Below are positions 15,840-23,781 of a stretch of DNA of 38,305 nucleotides, one piece after another. The DNA comes from Sphingomonadales bacterium UBA658. GTDB taxonomy: Bacteria; Pseudomonadota; Alphaproteobacteria; Sphingomonadales; Sphingomonadaceae. Each line of letters starts with the position of its first letter. The first letter of the stretch is position 1. The notes beneath the pieces were generated by a model. The model did no database searches, was not told where the DNA came from, and saw nothing but the letters and a program-made list of their open reading frames with translations. Both the position numbers and the translations under genes were made by a program. The stretch is taken from NCBI GenBank assembly GCA_002299195.1, contig DBOA01000174.1, forward strand, positions 1-38,305, written 5' to 3'.

Positions 15840-16433
15840 ATGGACAACCACGAAGACCGCGCAAATTTCCACGACATGTCGCAGAGTACGCAAGAAGATT
15901 GGCAAATCATCATGCGGCACAATATCCCGTTTTCGCAAAATGGCGGACAACGGATATTGGACCATCTTCGGCTGCTCGATGGCGATTTTGGTGGATTCGC
16001 GGTGGACCGGTTGACCCATTCCTTGCAAACCGCAACGCGGGCCCATCGTGATGGACGGGACGAAGATTATGTCGTCATGGCGCTGCTGCACGACATTGGC
16101 GACACACTTGGCGCGACAAATCACCCAGACATTGCTGCTGCCATATTAAAGCCGTTCGTTTCCGAAAAACTCCACTGGATTGTTCAAAACCACGGCATTT
16201 TTCAAGGTCACAACTTCTTCCACCATCTTGGCCTTGATCGAGACATGCGCGAAAAGTTCCGCGGTCACGAATGGTTTGCTGACACCGAAGAATTCATCGA
16301 CAAATATGACTGCCCATCATTCGATCCCGAATATGACACGCTGCCGATCGAGTTTTTCGAACCCATGGTGATGAATCTGTTCCGCCATCCGCTGAACAGC
16401 ATTTATAAGCGTGAAGCAGAGGCAGTCGCTTAA
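15840..16433 (+). CDS. HD-domain protein resembling PhnZ-type diiron oxygenases
   Basis: The gene starts at ATG 15840, with GGGGAGAGG nine bases upstream, and encodes 197 residues. The HD core reads RLTHSLQTATRA, then MALLHDIGD, NHPDIAA, IVQNHGIFQGH and SFDPEYDTLP. His60, His84/Asp85, His95, His118 and Asp162 can be matched to the six metal ligands of PhnZ (His34, His58/Asp59, His80, His104, Asp161 as I recall them); the His60-His84 spacing of 24 is identical. PhnZ cleaves 2-amino-1-hydroxyethylphosphonate. Here the positions of the PhnZ lid residues Tyr24 and Glu27 appear to be Phe, and no phosphonate genes are nearby, so the substrate probably differs. A plain HD phosphohydrolase is the alternative. 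It is divergent from the sensor kinase gene. Confidence 0.85.
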   Translation: MDNHEDRANFHDMSQSTQEDWQIIMRHNIPFSQNGGQRILDHLRLLDGDFGGFAVDRLTHSLQTATRAHRDGRDEDYVVMALLHDIGDTLGATNHPDIAAAILKPFVSEKLHWIVQNHGIFQGHNFFHHLGLDRDMREKFRGHEWFADTEEFIDKYDCPSFDPEYDTLPIEFFEPMVMNLFRHPLNSIYKREAEAVA

Positions 16434-16494
16434 TCACTCCATTTCGGCGGGTACCCTTATAACGGGGACCATTCGTGCATATAAATAAGGCTCA

Positions 16495-16519
16495 CCGGAC
16501 GTTCGCGTGAACGATCCGG
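16495..16519 (+). promoter_or_regulatory. Hairpin upstream of the 42-residue basic protein gene
   Basis: CCGGA-CGTTC-GCGT-GAACG-A-TCCGG folds into a ten-pair stem with a four-base loop and one bulged A. It lies between the HD gene and the small basic protein gene, without a U-tract, so it is not a standard terminator. Its 3' arm contains TGAAC, which with CGTT at 16529-16532 (16-base spacer) loosely resembles an EcfG-type promoter; the usual -35 would be GGAAC. Confidence 0.45.
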
Positions 16520-16561
16520 CGCTTTGCACGTTGCCCCCTCTACCCCCGAAAGGAAAACATC

Positions 16562-16690
16562 ATGGCAAAGAGCCAAAAGAAATCGAACCGCGAAGTCCGC
16601 AAACCAAAGGCGGAGGGACCCAAAAAGCAAAATGCGTCGAATCCCTCAACCAAAGGCAACCCCGCCGGGTTGCCCCCAACGAAGAGCTAG
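16562..16690 (+). CDS. Small, highly basic hypothetical protein (42 aa)
   Basis: ATG at 16562 is preceded by AAAGGA at an ideal seven-base distance and opens a frame of 42 residues ending in TAG at 16688-16690. The product begins MAKSQKKSNREVRKPKAEG and ends in a Pro/Gly/Asn-rich tail (NPAGLPPTKS). It contains 11 Lys plus Arg residues in its first 22 and no hydrophobic core, so it is probably disordered and may bind nucleic acid. Short Lys-rich proteins starting MAK(S/G) are common in sphingomonads as uncharacterised proteins, as far as I recall. Its stop is four bases from the stop of the convergent glutamate dehydrogenase gene. Function is unknown. Confidence 0.75.
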   Translation: MAKSQKKSNREVRKPKAEGPKKQNASNPSTKGNPAGLPPTKS

Positions 16691-16694
16691 AGGC

Positions 16695-19600
16695 TTAACG
16701 CCCCAATAGCACCCTTGCCTGACCTGCAACCTGTGCCAGCATCGCGGGCGTTGGCATGCCTGCCATGCGGGCACGGTCGGCCATCGCCTTAAATGCGCGC
16801 ACGCGGACGGCGTTGGTTTGCAGCCAATCCTGTGCATCCTCAAGCGGCTTCTTCGCGGCACGGCGGCGTAGGAAATCCAAACGCATCGTTTGGAAATCGC
16901 GTGCTAGCCCTGCAACCAGCAGTCGTTCCCACGGGTCATGCGGATCAATTTGCATAGCCGCCCCTTGCGCCCAGCTTAAGCCAAGCGCATCGCCTAAAGC
17001 GGTAAACGCACGCGTAAGCGCCGTCACATCACCCTTTTGGGTCGATGACAACGCCGCCAGACCAATAGCGCCATCCAACTGCGCCAATTCAACCAGCCGG
17101 TCGGCAATTTTGCGTGGCGCGCCATTTTCCGTAAGCCGTGCGCCAAAACGTTCCGTCTGAAGCCGGACGTCATTGGGCAACAACCCGTCAAGCGCAGCCG
17201 ACAATTTCTGCACGACGGGGGCATATATCGCGGTGGCTGCACTGACATCGCGACCTTCATGCGCGTTGCGAATGATGTCCGCCATCTGTGCACGAATTTC
17301 AACGGCCGCTTGATTGAATAGCATCAACCGCGTTGCCTCCGGCATCGGTGTCATATCGATGGCCTGCCACAGCGAAGGCAGATCATAGATGCGCTCGGCA
17401 ATGGCGAAAGCCGCCGCAACATCACCAAGGCCGCAGCCTTCTTCCTCAGCCAATTCAAACGGGGGCAGCATGCCAAGCCGGTTGATCATGCGGTTTGCCA
17501 ATTTGGTCGCGATGATTTCCTTGCGCAACCGGTGCGACAGAATCGCGCTTTTATGGGCCTTAACCATCGCCTCTGGAAACGCCGCCAGCAGTTCGCTGTC
17601 CATTGAGGCATCTTGTGCCAAAGGCGCGTCCTCAACACCGTCCTGCGCGGCCAGCTTTGCCGTCGAAAGCAGCACAGCCAATTCGGGCCGGGTCAGACCA
17701 CGTCCGTCACTTGCGCGGCGGAACAGTTCTTCGTTCGGGGCAAGCCCCTCAACGGCGCGGTCAAGCTTGCCAGATCCTTCGAAAATTTCAATGAGCCGGA
17801 CATAGGCAGGCAAATCCCCCGCACCGCCGGTTTCAGCAATCGAAAGCGCGAGTGTTTGCAGGCGATTGTCCTCAAGCACCAAATGCGCAACGGCATCGGT
17901 CATATCCGCAAGCAGCACGTTGCGCGCAGGTTCCTTCAACTTGCCGGCACGCATTTGCGCATTCAGCGCGATTTTGATGTTCACCTCATTATCCGAACAA
18001 TCGACGCCAGCGCTGTTGTCGATGAAGTCGGTATTGATCCGGCCACCGCGCAATGCGTACCCAATACGCCCTGCCTGCGTGACGCCAAGGTTGGCACCTT
18101 CGCCGATGACCTTTACTTGAACGTCAGCGCCGTTGACGCGGATCGCATCATTGCCGGGATCGCCAACATCCAAATGGCCTTCGCTTCGGTCCTTGATATA
18201 GGTTCCAATCCCGCCAAACCACATCAGCTGCACAGGTGCCTTCAATATCGCGGTCATCAAGGCCGACGGTTCAATCTCCTTCGCATCAATGCCCAATAAT
18301 GCCCTGATTTCAGGTGAAATTTTGATGGATTTTTCGGTGCGCGCGAATACGCCGCCACCCTTTGAAATCAGCTTGCTGTCATAATCGAGCCAGCTCGAAC
18401 GCGGCAGATTGAACAAACGCTGACGTTCTTTCCAGCTGACCGCCGGGTCGGGATCGGGATCAAAAAAGATATGGCGGTGGTCGAATGCCGCGACGACTTT
18501 CAGTGTTTTCGAAAGCAGCATTCCGTTGCCAAAAACGTCGCCGGACATGTCACCGACGCCAGCAACCGTGACAGGTTCTTTTTGAACGTCGATACCCATT
18601 TCGGCGAAATGCCGCTGGACCGAAAGCCAACCACCCTTGGCGGTGATACCCATCGCCTTATGGTCATATCCAACTGAACCGCCGCTGGCGAAAGCATCGC
18701 CCAGCCAGAAATTGCGTTCCAGCGCGATGGCGTTTGCGGTGTCGGAAAATGTCGCCGTGCCCTTGTCAGCAGCAACAACGAAATAAGGATCATCCCCGTC
18801 ATGAATGACGACATTGTCGGGATGCACGATACGGTCGTTGACGATGTTGTCGGTTATCGACAGCAAGGTGCGGATGAATATTTTATAGGCCTCCGTCCCT
18901 TCGGCAAACCATGCATCACGGTCGACGCGCATGTCGGGTAGCCGCTTGGGGTAAAAGCCACCCTTGGCACCTGTCGGCACGATCACAGCGTTTTTAACGC
19001 GCTGTGCCTTCATCAAACCAAGGACCTCCGTGCGGAAATCGTCGCGCCGGTCTGACCAGCGCAGACCGCCACGCGCCACCGGGCCAGCGCGCAAGTGAAT
19101 GCCTTCCACACGCGGCGAATAGACGAACACTTCGCGCCATGGCAGCGGCGCAGGCAGGCCGGGGACTTTCGCGCAATCAAGCTTAAACGCTAGCGCTTCT
19201 GCGGCAGCCGCCGAAAAGGCGTTGGTGCGGACCGTCGCCAAAACAATCGCCAAGAACCGGCGCAATATCCGATCTTCGTCGATGGCCGATACTGCGGCCA
19301 AGTCCGTGTTGATCGACTTCACATATTTGGTGATCTCTTTTTCGCGGTCACCGGAATGCGCGGGGTTATGCCGAACGTCGAACAGGGCAATAATTGAACG
19401 CGTAACATTGGCGTTTTTGGCCAGTGCCGACACCACAGTCGGCATGCCATACGTCACACCCGTTTGACGCAAATAGCGATACCAAGCCCGCAGCCAGATA
19501 ACCGATTGCGGATCAAGGCCGCCGACCGTCACCAGCTGGTTAAAGACATCATTTTCAAAGCTGCCGTCCAAAACATGGCTCAGCGCACCTTCGATAATGC

Positions 19601-21344
19601 GCGGACGTTTCATCACCGCTGCCACATCGCCGCCGCGCAGCGACAGACGGAAGTCGTGGATATAATTGCCGTCGCCCAACGCGCTGGGCAATTCTTCCAA
19701 CACGTCGAAACCGAAATTCTCGAGCGCCGGAACAACATCGCTGAGCGGAAGCGCGCCGCCACCGCTATAAATTTTGAGGCGAAGATTATCGCCGCCCATG
19801 AACAGCCGGGTGACTTTACTGTGGTCGCGCTCCATATTGAGCAGGCCAACCATGTCACGGGCGGCTTCTTCGGTAGAATAGGTGCTGCGATAATTTGCGG
19901 GGAAACCGGCACCGTAACGCACGAGCATTGCTGCCGCGCGCTTTTCGTCGGTCAGTAACGCGAGAGCCGCTTCGACCGCGGGCTCCCATCCACGCACCAT
20001 AAGCTCGATTTTGCCATCAAGCGCGGCCTCGTCGACCTTTTGGTCGCGATCTGGAAGGTCGAGCGTGTACCGCAGCAAGGCGACGCCGCCATCCTCCAAG
20101 CCAATCGTCCAGCCGAGCAAGCTACCGCCTGTGGCATCTATGAGCATATTCTGGATCTGCTTGCGGATGCCTGTCGAGACGTCATCGCGCGGCAGCCAGA
20201 CGAAAATGTACAAATGTCGCCCAAGCGGCGACCGCAGCGCAATCAGCTTCGGCCGCGGGCGATCCGTGAGCGACATCGCGGTCAGCGTAACGCGTTCCAG
20301 ATCATCCAATTTCAGCGCAACCAAAAGATCGTGTGGCAGCGCCGTCAGTGCATGCGCCATCGCCTTGCCCGCATGCCCCGACGGGTCAAAGCCGAACCGG
20401 TCCATAAGCGCCGCCAGATGCGTTCTCAGCACGGGTATCACCTCAGGCGCAGTCGCTAGGGCCGCGCTCGTCCAAAGCCCGGCAGTGACCGCTACGCCCG
20501 TAATGCGGTCGCCGGTTGTGACTGGAATGACGATTAGATCCAGTTGGACGTTGCGGTGCACCGTCGACACCCGGTTGGACTTGAGCACCAGCGGTGCGAC
20601 GCCGCCGTCTTCAAACCATTTGATCGCAAGGCCGACGCTATCTTCTGCAAGAACCGGTGCATCGGTCACGCGAGATAGACCAAGGCGGTCGGTCCGATTG
20701 CCATCGCGGCTGATCCGTTCGTGCGCCAATATGGTCATATTGTTGTCGAGGAACCAGCGAATGAGGGCAGTCCCATCGCTGTCAGGCAGGCTGTCGGCGT
20801 CAGCCGACAGCTCCGCGAGCATATCGCGCCAGTCGGTCACCGCGCCGCGCACATCGGCCAGAACGGCGGCGAGGTGCATTTCAAGCTGCCGGCGCTCCCG
20901 CGCATCGACCCGTTCGGTCTCAAGATAGATGAACGATTCCCGGGCCTGACCGTCCACACGCTTCCGGCTGATGTCGGTGAGCGTCAGGGTATCATCGCGG
21001 GCGACACTCAACACGGGGTGAATGATGCGCTTCACCGATATACCATTTGCGGCAACGGCTGCTGATACCGAATCCACCAGAAATGGCATGTCGTCGTTAT
21101 TCAGCGCGATCCGCATCATCAAACGGCCCCGCGCATCGGTGAAACTATCGAGCGCGATAGCGGCAGTGCCCGCTTTGCGATGAAGACCCGTTTCGATAGT
21201 GAACCGGGCGGCCTCTTCGGTTGCCTTGGCATCAAAACCTTCATTTTCGCCGGGCAGCGCCGTTTCAGCGAACGCCGAAATCATTCCCTTCAGCAGGCTT
21301 TTGTCGAGTTTTCCGGTAGTTTTAGCAATTTTGGCGGCCGCCAT
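16695..21344 (-). CDS. NAD-specific glutamate dehydrogenase, large (GDH-180) type
   Basis: This enzyme oxidatively deaminates glutamate to 2-oxoglutarate with NAD+. At 1549 residues it belongs to the GDH-180 class (Bac_GDH), with long N-terminal ACT-like regions, a central catalytic core and a C-terminal helical domain. In the core, VIVPTGAKGGFYPKRLPD (near residue 795) and GVGDMSGDVFGNGMLLSK (near 925) are diagnostic, followed by MWFGGIGTYIKD. I choose the ATG at 21344 because AGGAG lies eight bases upstream. In-frame ATGs at 21386 and 21482 lack such a site, and the inverted repeat at 21405 sits between them. It is divergent from a dicarboxylate/glutamate symporter gene, which fits glutamate catabolism. 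Confidence 0.97.
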   Translation of the reverse strand: MAAAKIAKTTGKLDKSLLKGMISAFAETALPGENEGFDAKATEEAARFTIETGLHRKAGTAAIALDSFTDARGRLMMRIALNNDDMPFLVDSVSAAVAANGISVKRIIHPVLSVARDDTLTLTDISRKRVDGQARESFIYLETERVDARERRQLEMHLAAVLADVRGAVTDWRDMLAELSADADSLPDSDGTALIRWFLDNNMTILAHERISRDGNRTDRLGLSRVTDAPVLAEDSVGLAIKWFEDGGVAPLVLKSNRVSTVHRNVQLDLIVIPVTTGDRITGVAVTAGLWTSAALATAPEVIPVLRTHLAALMDRFGFDPSGHAGKAMAHALTALPHDLLVALKLDDLERVTLTAMSLTDRPRPKLIALRSPLGRHLYIFVWLPRDDVSTGIRKQIQNMLIDATGGSLLGWTIGLEDGGVALLRYTLDLPDRDQKVDEAALDGKIELMVRGWEPAVEAALALLTDEKRAAAMLVRYGAGFPANYRSTYSTEEAARDMVGLLNMERDHSKVTRLFMGGDNLRLKIYSGGGALPLSDVVPALENFGFDVLEELPSALGDGNYIHDFRLSLRGGDVAAVMKRPRIIEGALSHVLDGSFENDVFNQLVTVGGLDPQSVIWLRAWYRYLRQTGVTYGMPTVVSALAKNANVTRSIIALFDVRHNPAHSGDREKEITKYVKSINTDLAAVSAIDEDRILRRFLAIVLATVRTNAFSAAAAEALAFKLDCAKVPGLPAPLPWREVFVYSPRVEGIHLRAGPVARGGLRWSDRRDDFRTEVLGLMKAQRVKNAVIVPTGAKGGFYPKRLPDMRVDRDAWFAEGTEAYKIFIRTLLSITDNIVNDRIVHPDNVVIHDGDDPYFVVAADKGTATFSDTANAIALERNFWLGDAFASGGSVGYDHKAMGITAKGGWLSVQRHFAEMGIDVQKEPVTVAGVGDMSGDVFGNGMLLSKTLKVVAAFDHRHIFFDPDPDPAVSWKERQRLFNLPRSSWLDYDSKLISKGGGVFARTEKSIKISPEIRALLGIDAKEIEPSALMTAILKAPVQLMWFGGIGTYIKDRSEGHLDVGDPGNDAIRVNGADVQVKVIGEGANLGVTQAGRIGYALRGGRINTDFIDNSAGVDCSDNEVNIKIALNAQMRAGKLKEPARNVLLADMTDAVAHLVLEDNRLQTLALSIAETGGAGDLPAYVRLIEIFEGSGKLDRAVEGLAPNEELFRRASDGRGLTRPELAVLLSTAKLAAQDGVEDAPLAQDASMDSELLAAFPEAMVKAHKSAILSHRLRKEIIATKLANRMINRLGMLPPFELAEEEGCGLGDVAAAFAIAERIYDLPSLWQAIDMTPMPEATRLMLFNQAAVEIRAQMADIIRNAHEGRDVSAATAIYAPVVQKLSAALDGLLPNDVRLQTERFGARLTENGAPRKIADRLVELAQLDGAIGLAALSSTQKGDVTALTRAFTALGDALGLSWAQGAAMQIDPHDPWERLLVAGLARDFQTMRLDFLRRRAAKKPLEDAQDWLQTNAVRVRAFKAMADRARMAGMPTPAMLAQVAGQARVLLGR

Positions 21345-21404
21345 GAAATCATCTCCTGAGCCCGCAAGCATTTGGTTAAGTGCCATGTCCAACGACAAAA
21401 TACG

Positions 21405-21421
21405 TTGTAATTTTATTACAA
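21405..21421. promoter_or_regulatory. Perfect inverted repeat in the GDH/symporter promoter region
   Basis: TTGTAAT-TTT-ATTACAA has two perfect seven-base arms around three T residues. It lies 61 bases upstream of the chosen GDH start and about 110 bases upstream of the symporter start. It is AT-rich in GC-rich surroundings, as expected of a regulator site; the protein that might bind is not identified. Confidence 0.5.
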
Positions 21422-21474
21422 AGCTTATGACGCCCTTCGAGCGCTTAAACAAGTCACGTTTGTAACTGGTTGCG

Positions 21475-21491
21475 ACAGGCATTAGTCCTGT
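21475..21491. promoter_or_regulatory. Second inverted repeat and possible symporter promoter
   Basis: ACAGG and CCTGT (five-base arms, seven-base spacer) form a smaller inverted repeat 39 bases before the symporter start. TTGCGA at 21470-21475 and TAGCGT at 21493-21498, 17 bases apart, could be the -35 and -10 of the symporter, in which case the repeat would lie between them. Confidence 0.35.
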
Positions 21492-21529
21492 GTAGCGTGC
21501 GCAAAAGTTAAAAATAGGAGAGGCTCCGC

Positions 21530-22873
21530 GTGGATAAACGGCTTACATTATGGATTTTGGTGGGGATGATCCTCGGCGTAGCCGTGGGTTATGCAGTCCA
21601 TGTCAGTTTCGCGCAGGACAGTACGCTGTTCGAATATATCACCAAGACGTTCAAACTGCTTTCGGATATTTTCCTTAATCTCATCAAGCTTTTGGTCGCG
21701 CCGCTGATCCTGTCGACCATCGTCGTCGGTATTGCCCATATGGGTGATAGCAGTGCGCTGGGCAGAATTGGTTTCCGGGCAATCACGTGGTTTATCGTCG
21801 CCAGCTTCATCTCGATTGGCCTTGGACTGTTGATGGTCAACCTGCTCCAGCCAGGCATTGGTGCGCCGGTCGATACCATCACCAATGCCGCCGCCACGAT
21901 TGGCGAGGTCAAGAAGCTCGACTTCTGGGATTTCATCCTGTCGATTTTCCCAAAAAATGCGTTCGAAGCGATGGCAACGAACAATATTTTGCAGATTTTG
22001 GTGTTCGCATTGTTCGCTGGTGTCGCATTGTCCGCTGTGGGCGAAAAAAGTGCGCCGCTCGTTCGGGGTGCGGAAGCCCTTGCCGAAATGATGCTGCAAA
22101 TCACACATTATGTGATGCGTTATGCACCTGTTGCGGTGTTTGGCGCGCTTGCCGCCGTGGTTTCCAAAAGCGGCCTAGCGATTTTGCTGACCTATCTTGA
22201 GCTCGTCGGTGAATTCTATTTGTCGCTCGCATTGTTGTGGACGATCCTTTTGTCGATTGGAGCGATCTTCTTGGGCCGACGCATTTGGACGCTCATTCGT
22301 TACATCCGCGAACCGATGCTCATCGCATTTTCGACCGCATCTAGCGAAGCGGCGTTGCCGAAATTGTTTGAACAGCTTGATCGTTTCGGCGTCCCGCGCC
22401 GGATCTCGGGCTTCATGCTGCCATTGGGATACAGCTTCAACCTTGATGGTTCGATGATGTATATGAGCTTCGCGACCATCTTCATCGCGCAAGCTTATGG
22501 AATTGATTTGTCCATCGGAACGCAGATCCTGATCCTGCTGACACTGATGATTTCTTCGAAGGGCGTAGCCGCCGTGCCTCGCGCATCGTTGGTGGTGATT
22601 ACCGGCACGCTGGCGATGTTTGACTTGCCTGTTGAAGGTGTCGCGCTGATCCTCGCGATCGACCAGTTCCTCGACATGGGCCGGACCGCAACCAACGTCG
22701 TTGGTAACGCCGTGGCAACGTCCGTCATCACCAAATGGGAAGGCATGCTTGAGGTGGAAGAGCCCGAGTTTGTCGAGCCATTGCATGCGCCTGCGCACAC
22801 TGCAGCGCACGGCAAAGCCGGTCTGGACCTTGCCAGCGACATGGTAACTGACGAGCGAAAAACGAAGCTTTAA
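21530..22873 (+). CDS. Dicarboxylate/amino acid:cation symporter (DAACS family)
   Basis: This is a secondary transporter of the GltP/DctA family that imports glutamate, aspartate or C4-dicarboxylates with H+ or Na+. The 447-residue protein starts at GTG 21530, with AGGAGAGG six bases upstream. It has eight predicted membrane segments plus the two re-entrant hairpins. The hairpin signature STASSEAALPKLFEQL (HP1) is near residue 268, and LGYSFNLDGSMMYMSFATIF (TM7) and MGRTATNVVGN (TM8 region) follow. The C-terminal about 35 residues are cytosolic and His/Glu-rich. Its location, divergent from NAD-glutamate dehydrogenase, points to glutamate as a likely substrate, although this is inference. Confidence 0.94.
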   Translation: MDKRLTLWILVGMILGVAVGYAVHVSFAQDSTLFEYITKTFKLLSDIFLNLIKLLVAPLILSTIVVGIAHMGDSSALGRIGFRAITWFIVASFISIGLGLLMVNLLQPGIGAPVDTITNAAATIGEVKKLDFWDFILSIFPKNAFEAMATNNILQILVFALFAGVALSAVGEKSAPLVRGAEALAEMMLQITHYVMRYAPVAVFGALAAVVSKSGLAILLTYLELVGEFYLSLALLWTILLSIGAIFLGRRIWTLIRYIREPMLIAFSTASSEAALPKLFEQLDRFGVPRRISGFMLPLGYSFNLDGSMMYMSFATIFIAQAYGIDLSIGTQILILLTLMISSKGVAAVPRASLVVITGTLAMFDLPVEGVALILAIDQFLDMGRTATNVVGNAVATSVITKWEGMLEVEEPEFVEPLHAPAHTAAHGKAGLDLASDMVTDERKTKL

Positions 22874-23607
22874 GCAGGGTGCTTGTATCCCAGCAAGGTG
22901 CCTTTGGCGCCTTGGCTGTCGAGCTTAAAGTCCATATTATGATGCTCTTTGCGCCACCGGCGGGCGACCACACGCTCGCCGGGACGCGCGGCATCATCGA
23001 GCAGCACGCGGCCACCGGGACGCAAATGCGAAAATAGGCTCGCCGCCGCACCGCGCACATGCGGATGAAGGGCCCATGGTGGCCCGTCGACGATCAGCAG
23101 ATCAATTTCAGCCGGTATATCGCTCAATTGATACCAATGGCCCGGCCAGCCAGCCGGTGGCGGTCCCAAGGGCGCATGGCGGATGTCGACATCCATATTG
23201 TTGTCACGGATCCAGCCTTGCGTCGTCGACGCAAAATCCCCGTGCTGGTCAAAGCTGACGATTTTTCCACCACCAAATAGCTGCAATGCCCGCGCCGCGA
23301 CAAAAGTCGATGCTCCGCAACCCAGCTCAACCACCTGCTGCGGGCGCATTTCTTCGATTGCAGAAACGATGTGCCACAAAAAATGCGTATCTGCTTTCCA
23401 GCTGCCCAAATTGGGCAACGCATCCAGCGGCAAACCGAGATAAGCGAGCAGTTCCGCCTTATCCTTCTTTCGGCCACCATCGAGGCTGCGCAGCAACCAT
23501 GGCCATTGGATGGCGCCATAAGCCATGACCATAAATCGGTCGCTCAACGACAATGTGAGATCAAGATCGTCGAGTGGCAAGAAGGCCGTGGTTTCGCGCG
23601 TGGTCAT
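22870..23607 (-). CDS. Class I SAM-dependent methyltransferase, substrate unknown
   Basis: The start is ATG 23607, where GGAGG lies five bases upstream; an in-frame start at 23643 lacks a site. The protein has 245 residues. Motif I of the Rossmann-fold methyltransferases is VVELGCGASTFVAARAL, followed by an acidic residue at the end of strand 2 (IVSFDQHG) and a motif resembling the catechol-O-methyltransferase/Methyltransf_24 group (IDLLIVDGPPWALHP, then LRPGGRVLLDDA). This group often methylates small molecules or glycans. Its stop shares TTAA with the stop of the symporter gene. No biosynthetic cluster lies beside it. Confidence 0.85.
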   Translation of the reverse strand: MTTRETTAFLPLDDLDLTLSLSDRFMVMAYGAIQWPWLLRSLDGGRKKDKAELLAYLGLPLDALPNLGSWKADTHFLWHIVSAIEEMRPQQVVELGCGASTFVAARALQLFGGGKIVSFDQHGDFASTTQGWIRDNNMDVDIRHAPLGPPPAGWPGHWYQLSDIPAEIDLLIVDGPPWALHPHVRGAAASLFSHLRPGGRVLLDDAARPGERVVARRWRKEHHNMDFKLDSQGAKGTLLGYKHPA

Positions 23608-23692
23608 ATGGTCCTCCAATGACGCTGTGCCGCCAACAGTCAATCACGGATTTTTGAGGATGAACGATTTTTCCCACCCTTTGCGATGTTAG

Positions 23693-23706
23693 GACAATCG
23701 ATTGTC
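23693..23706. promoter_or_regulatory. 14-base perfect palindrome upstream of the MFS gene
   Basis: GACAATCGATTGTC is a perfect palindrome 75 bases before the MFS start codon, in a 174-base gap between divergent genes. The size and symmetry fit a dimeric repressor site of the MarR, LacI or TetR kind; which one cannot be told. Confidence 0.5.
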
Positions 23707-23721
23707 GACATCAATATGTCG
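23706..23721. promoter_or_regulatory. Second inverted repeat upstream of the MFS gene
   Basis: CGACAT-CAAT-ATGTCG has six-base arms and directly adjoins the 14-base palindrome, sharing one base. TACAAT at 23731-23736 could be a -10 element just after it, although no good -35 is visible. Together they suggest a compact control region for the MFS gene. Confidence 0.4.
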
Positions 23722-23781
23722 CTGATGCTTTACAATCCCGAAAATACTTGAATAACTACGCATCGGAGAAGGAGAAACGGA

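Noticed and set aside
20011..20928. 305-codon plus-strand open frame inside the glutamate dehydrogenase gene
   Set aside because: It is the Ser/Arg-rich shadow of a GC-rich coding strand; the GDH frame is unmistakable.
21387..21482. N-terminal extension of NAD-glutamate dehydrogenase
   Set aside because: The extra residues contain the inverted repeat region and lack a ribosome binding site, while ATG 21344 has AGGAG at eight bases.
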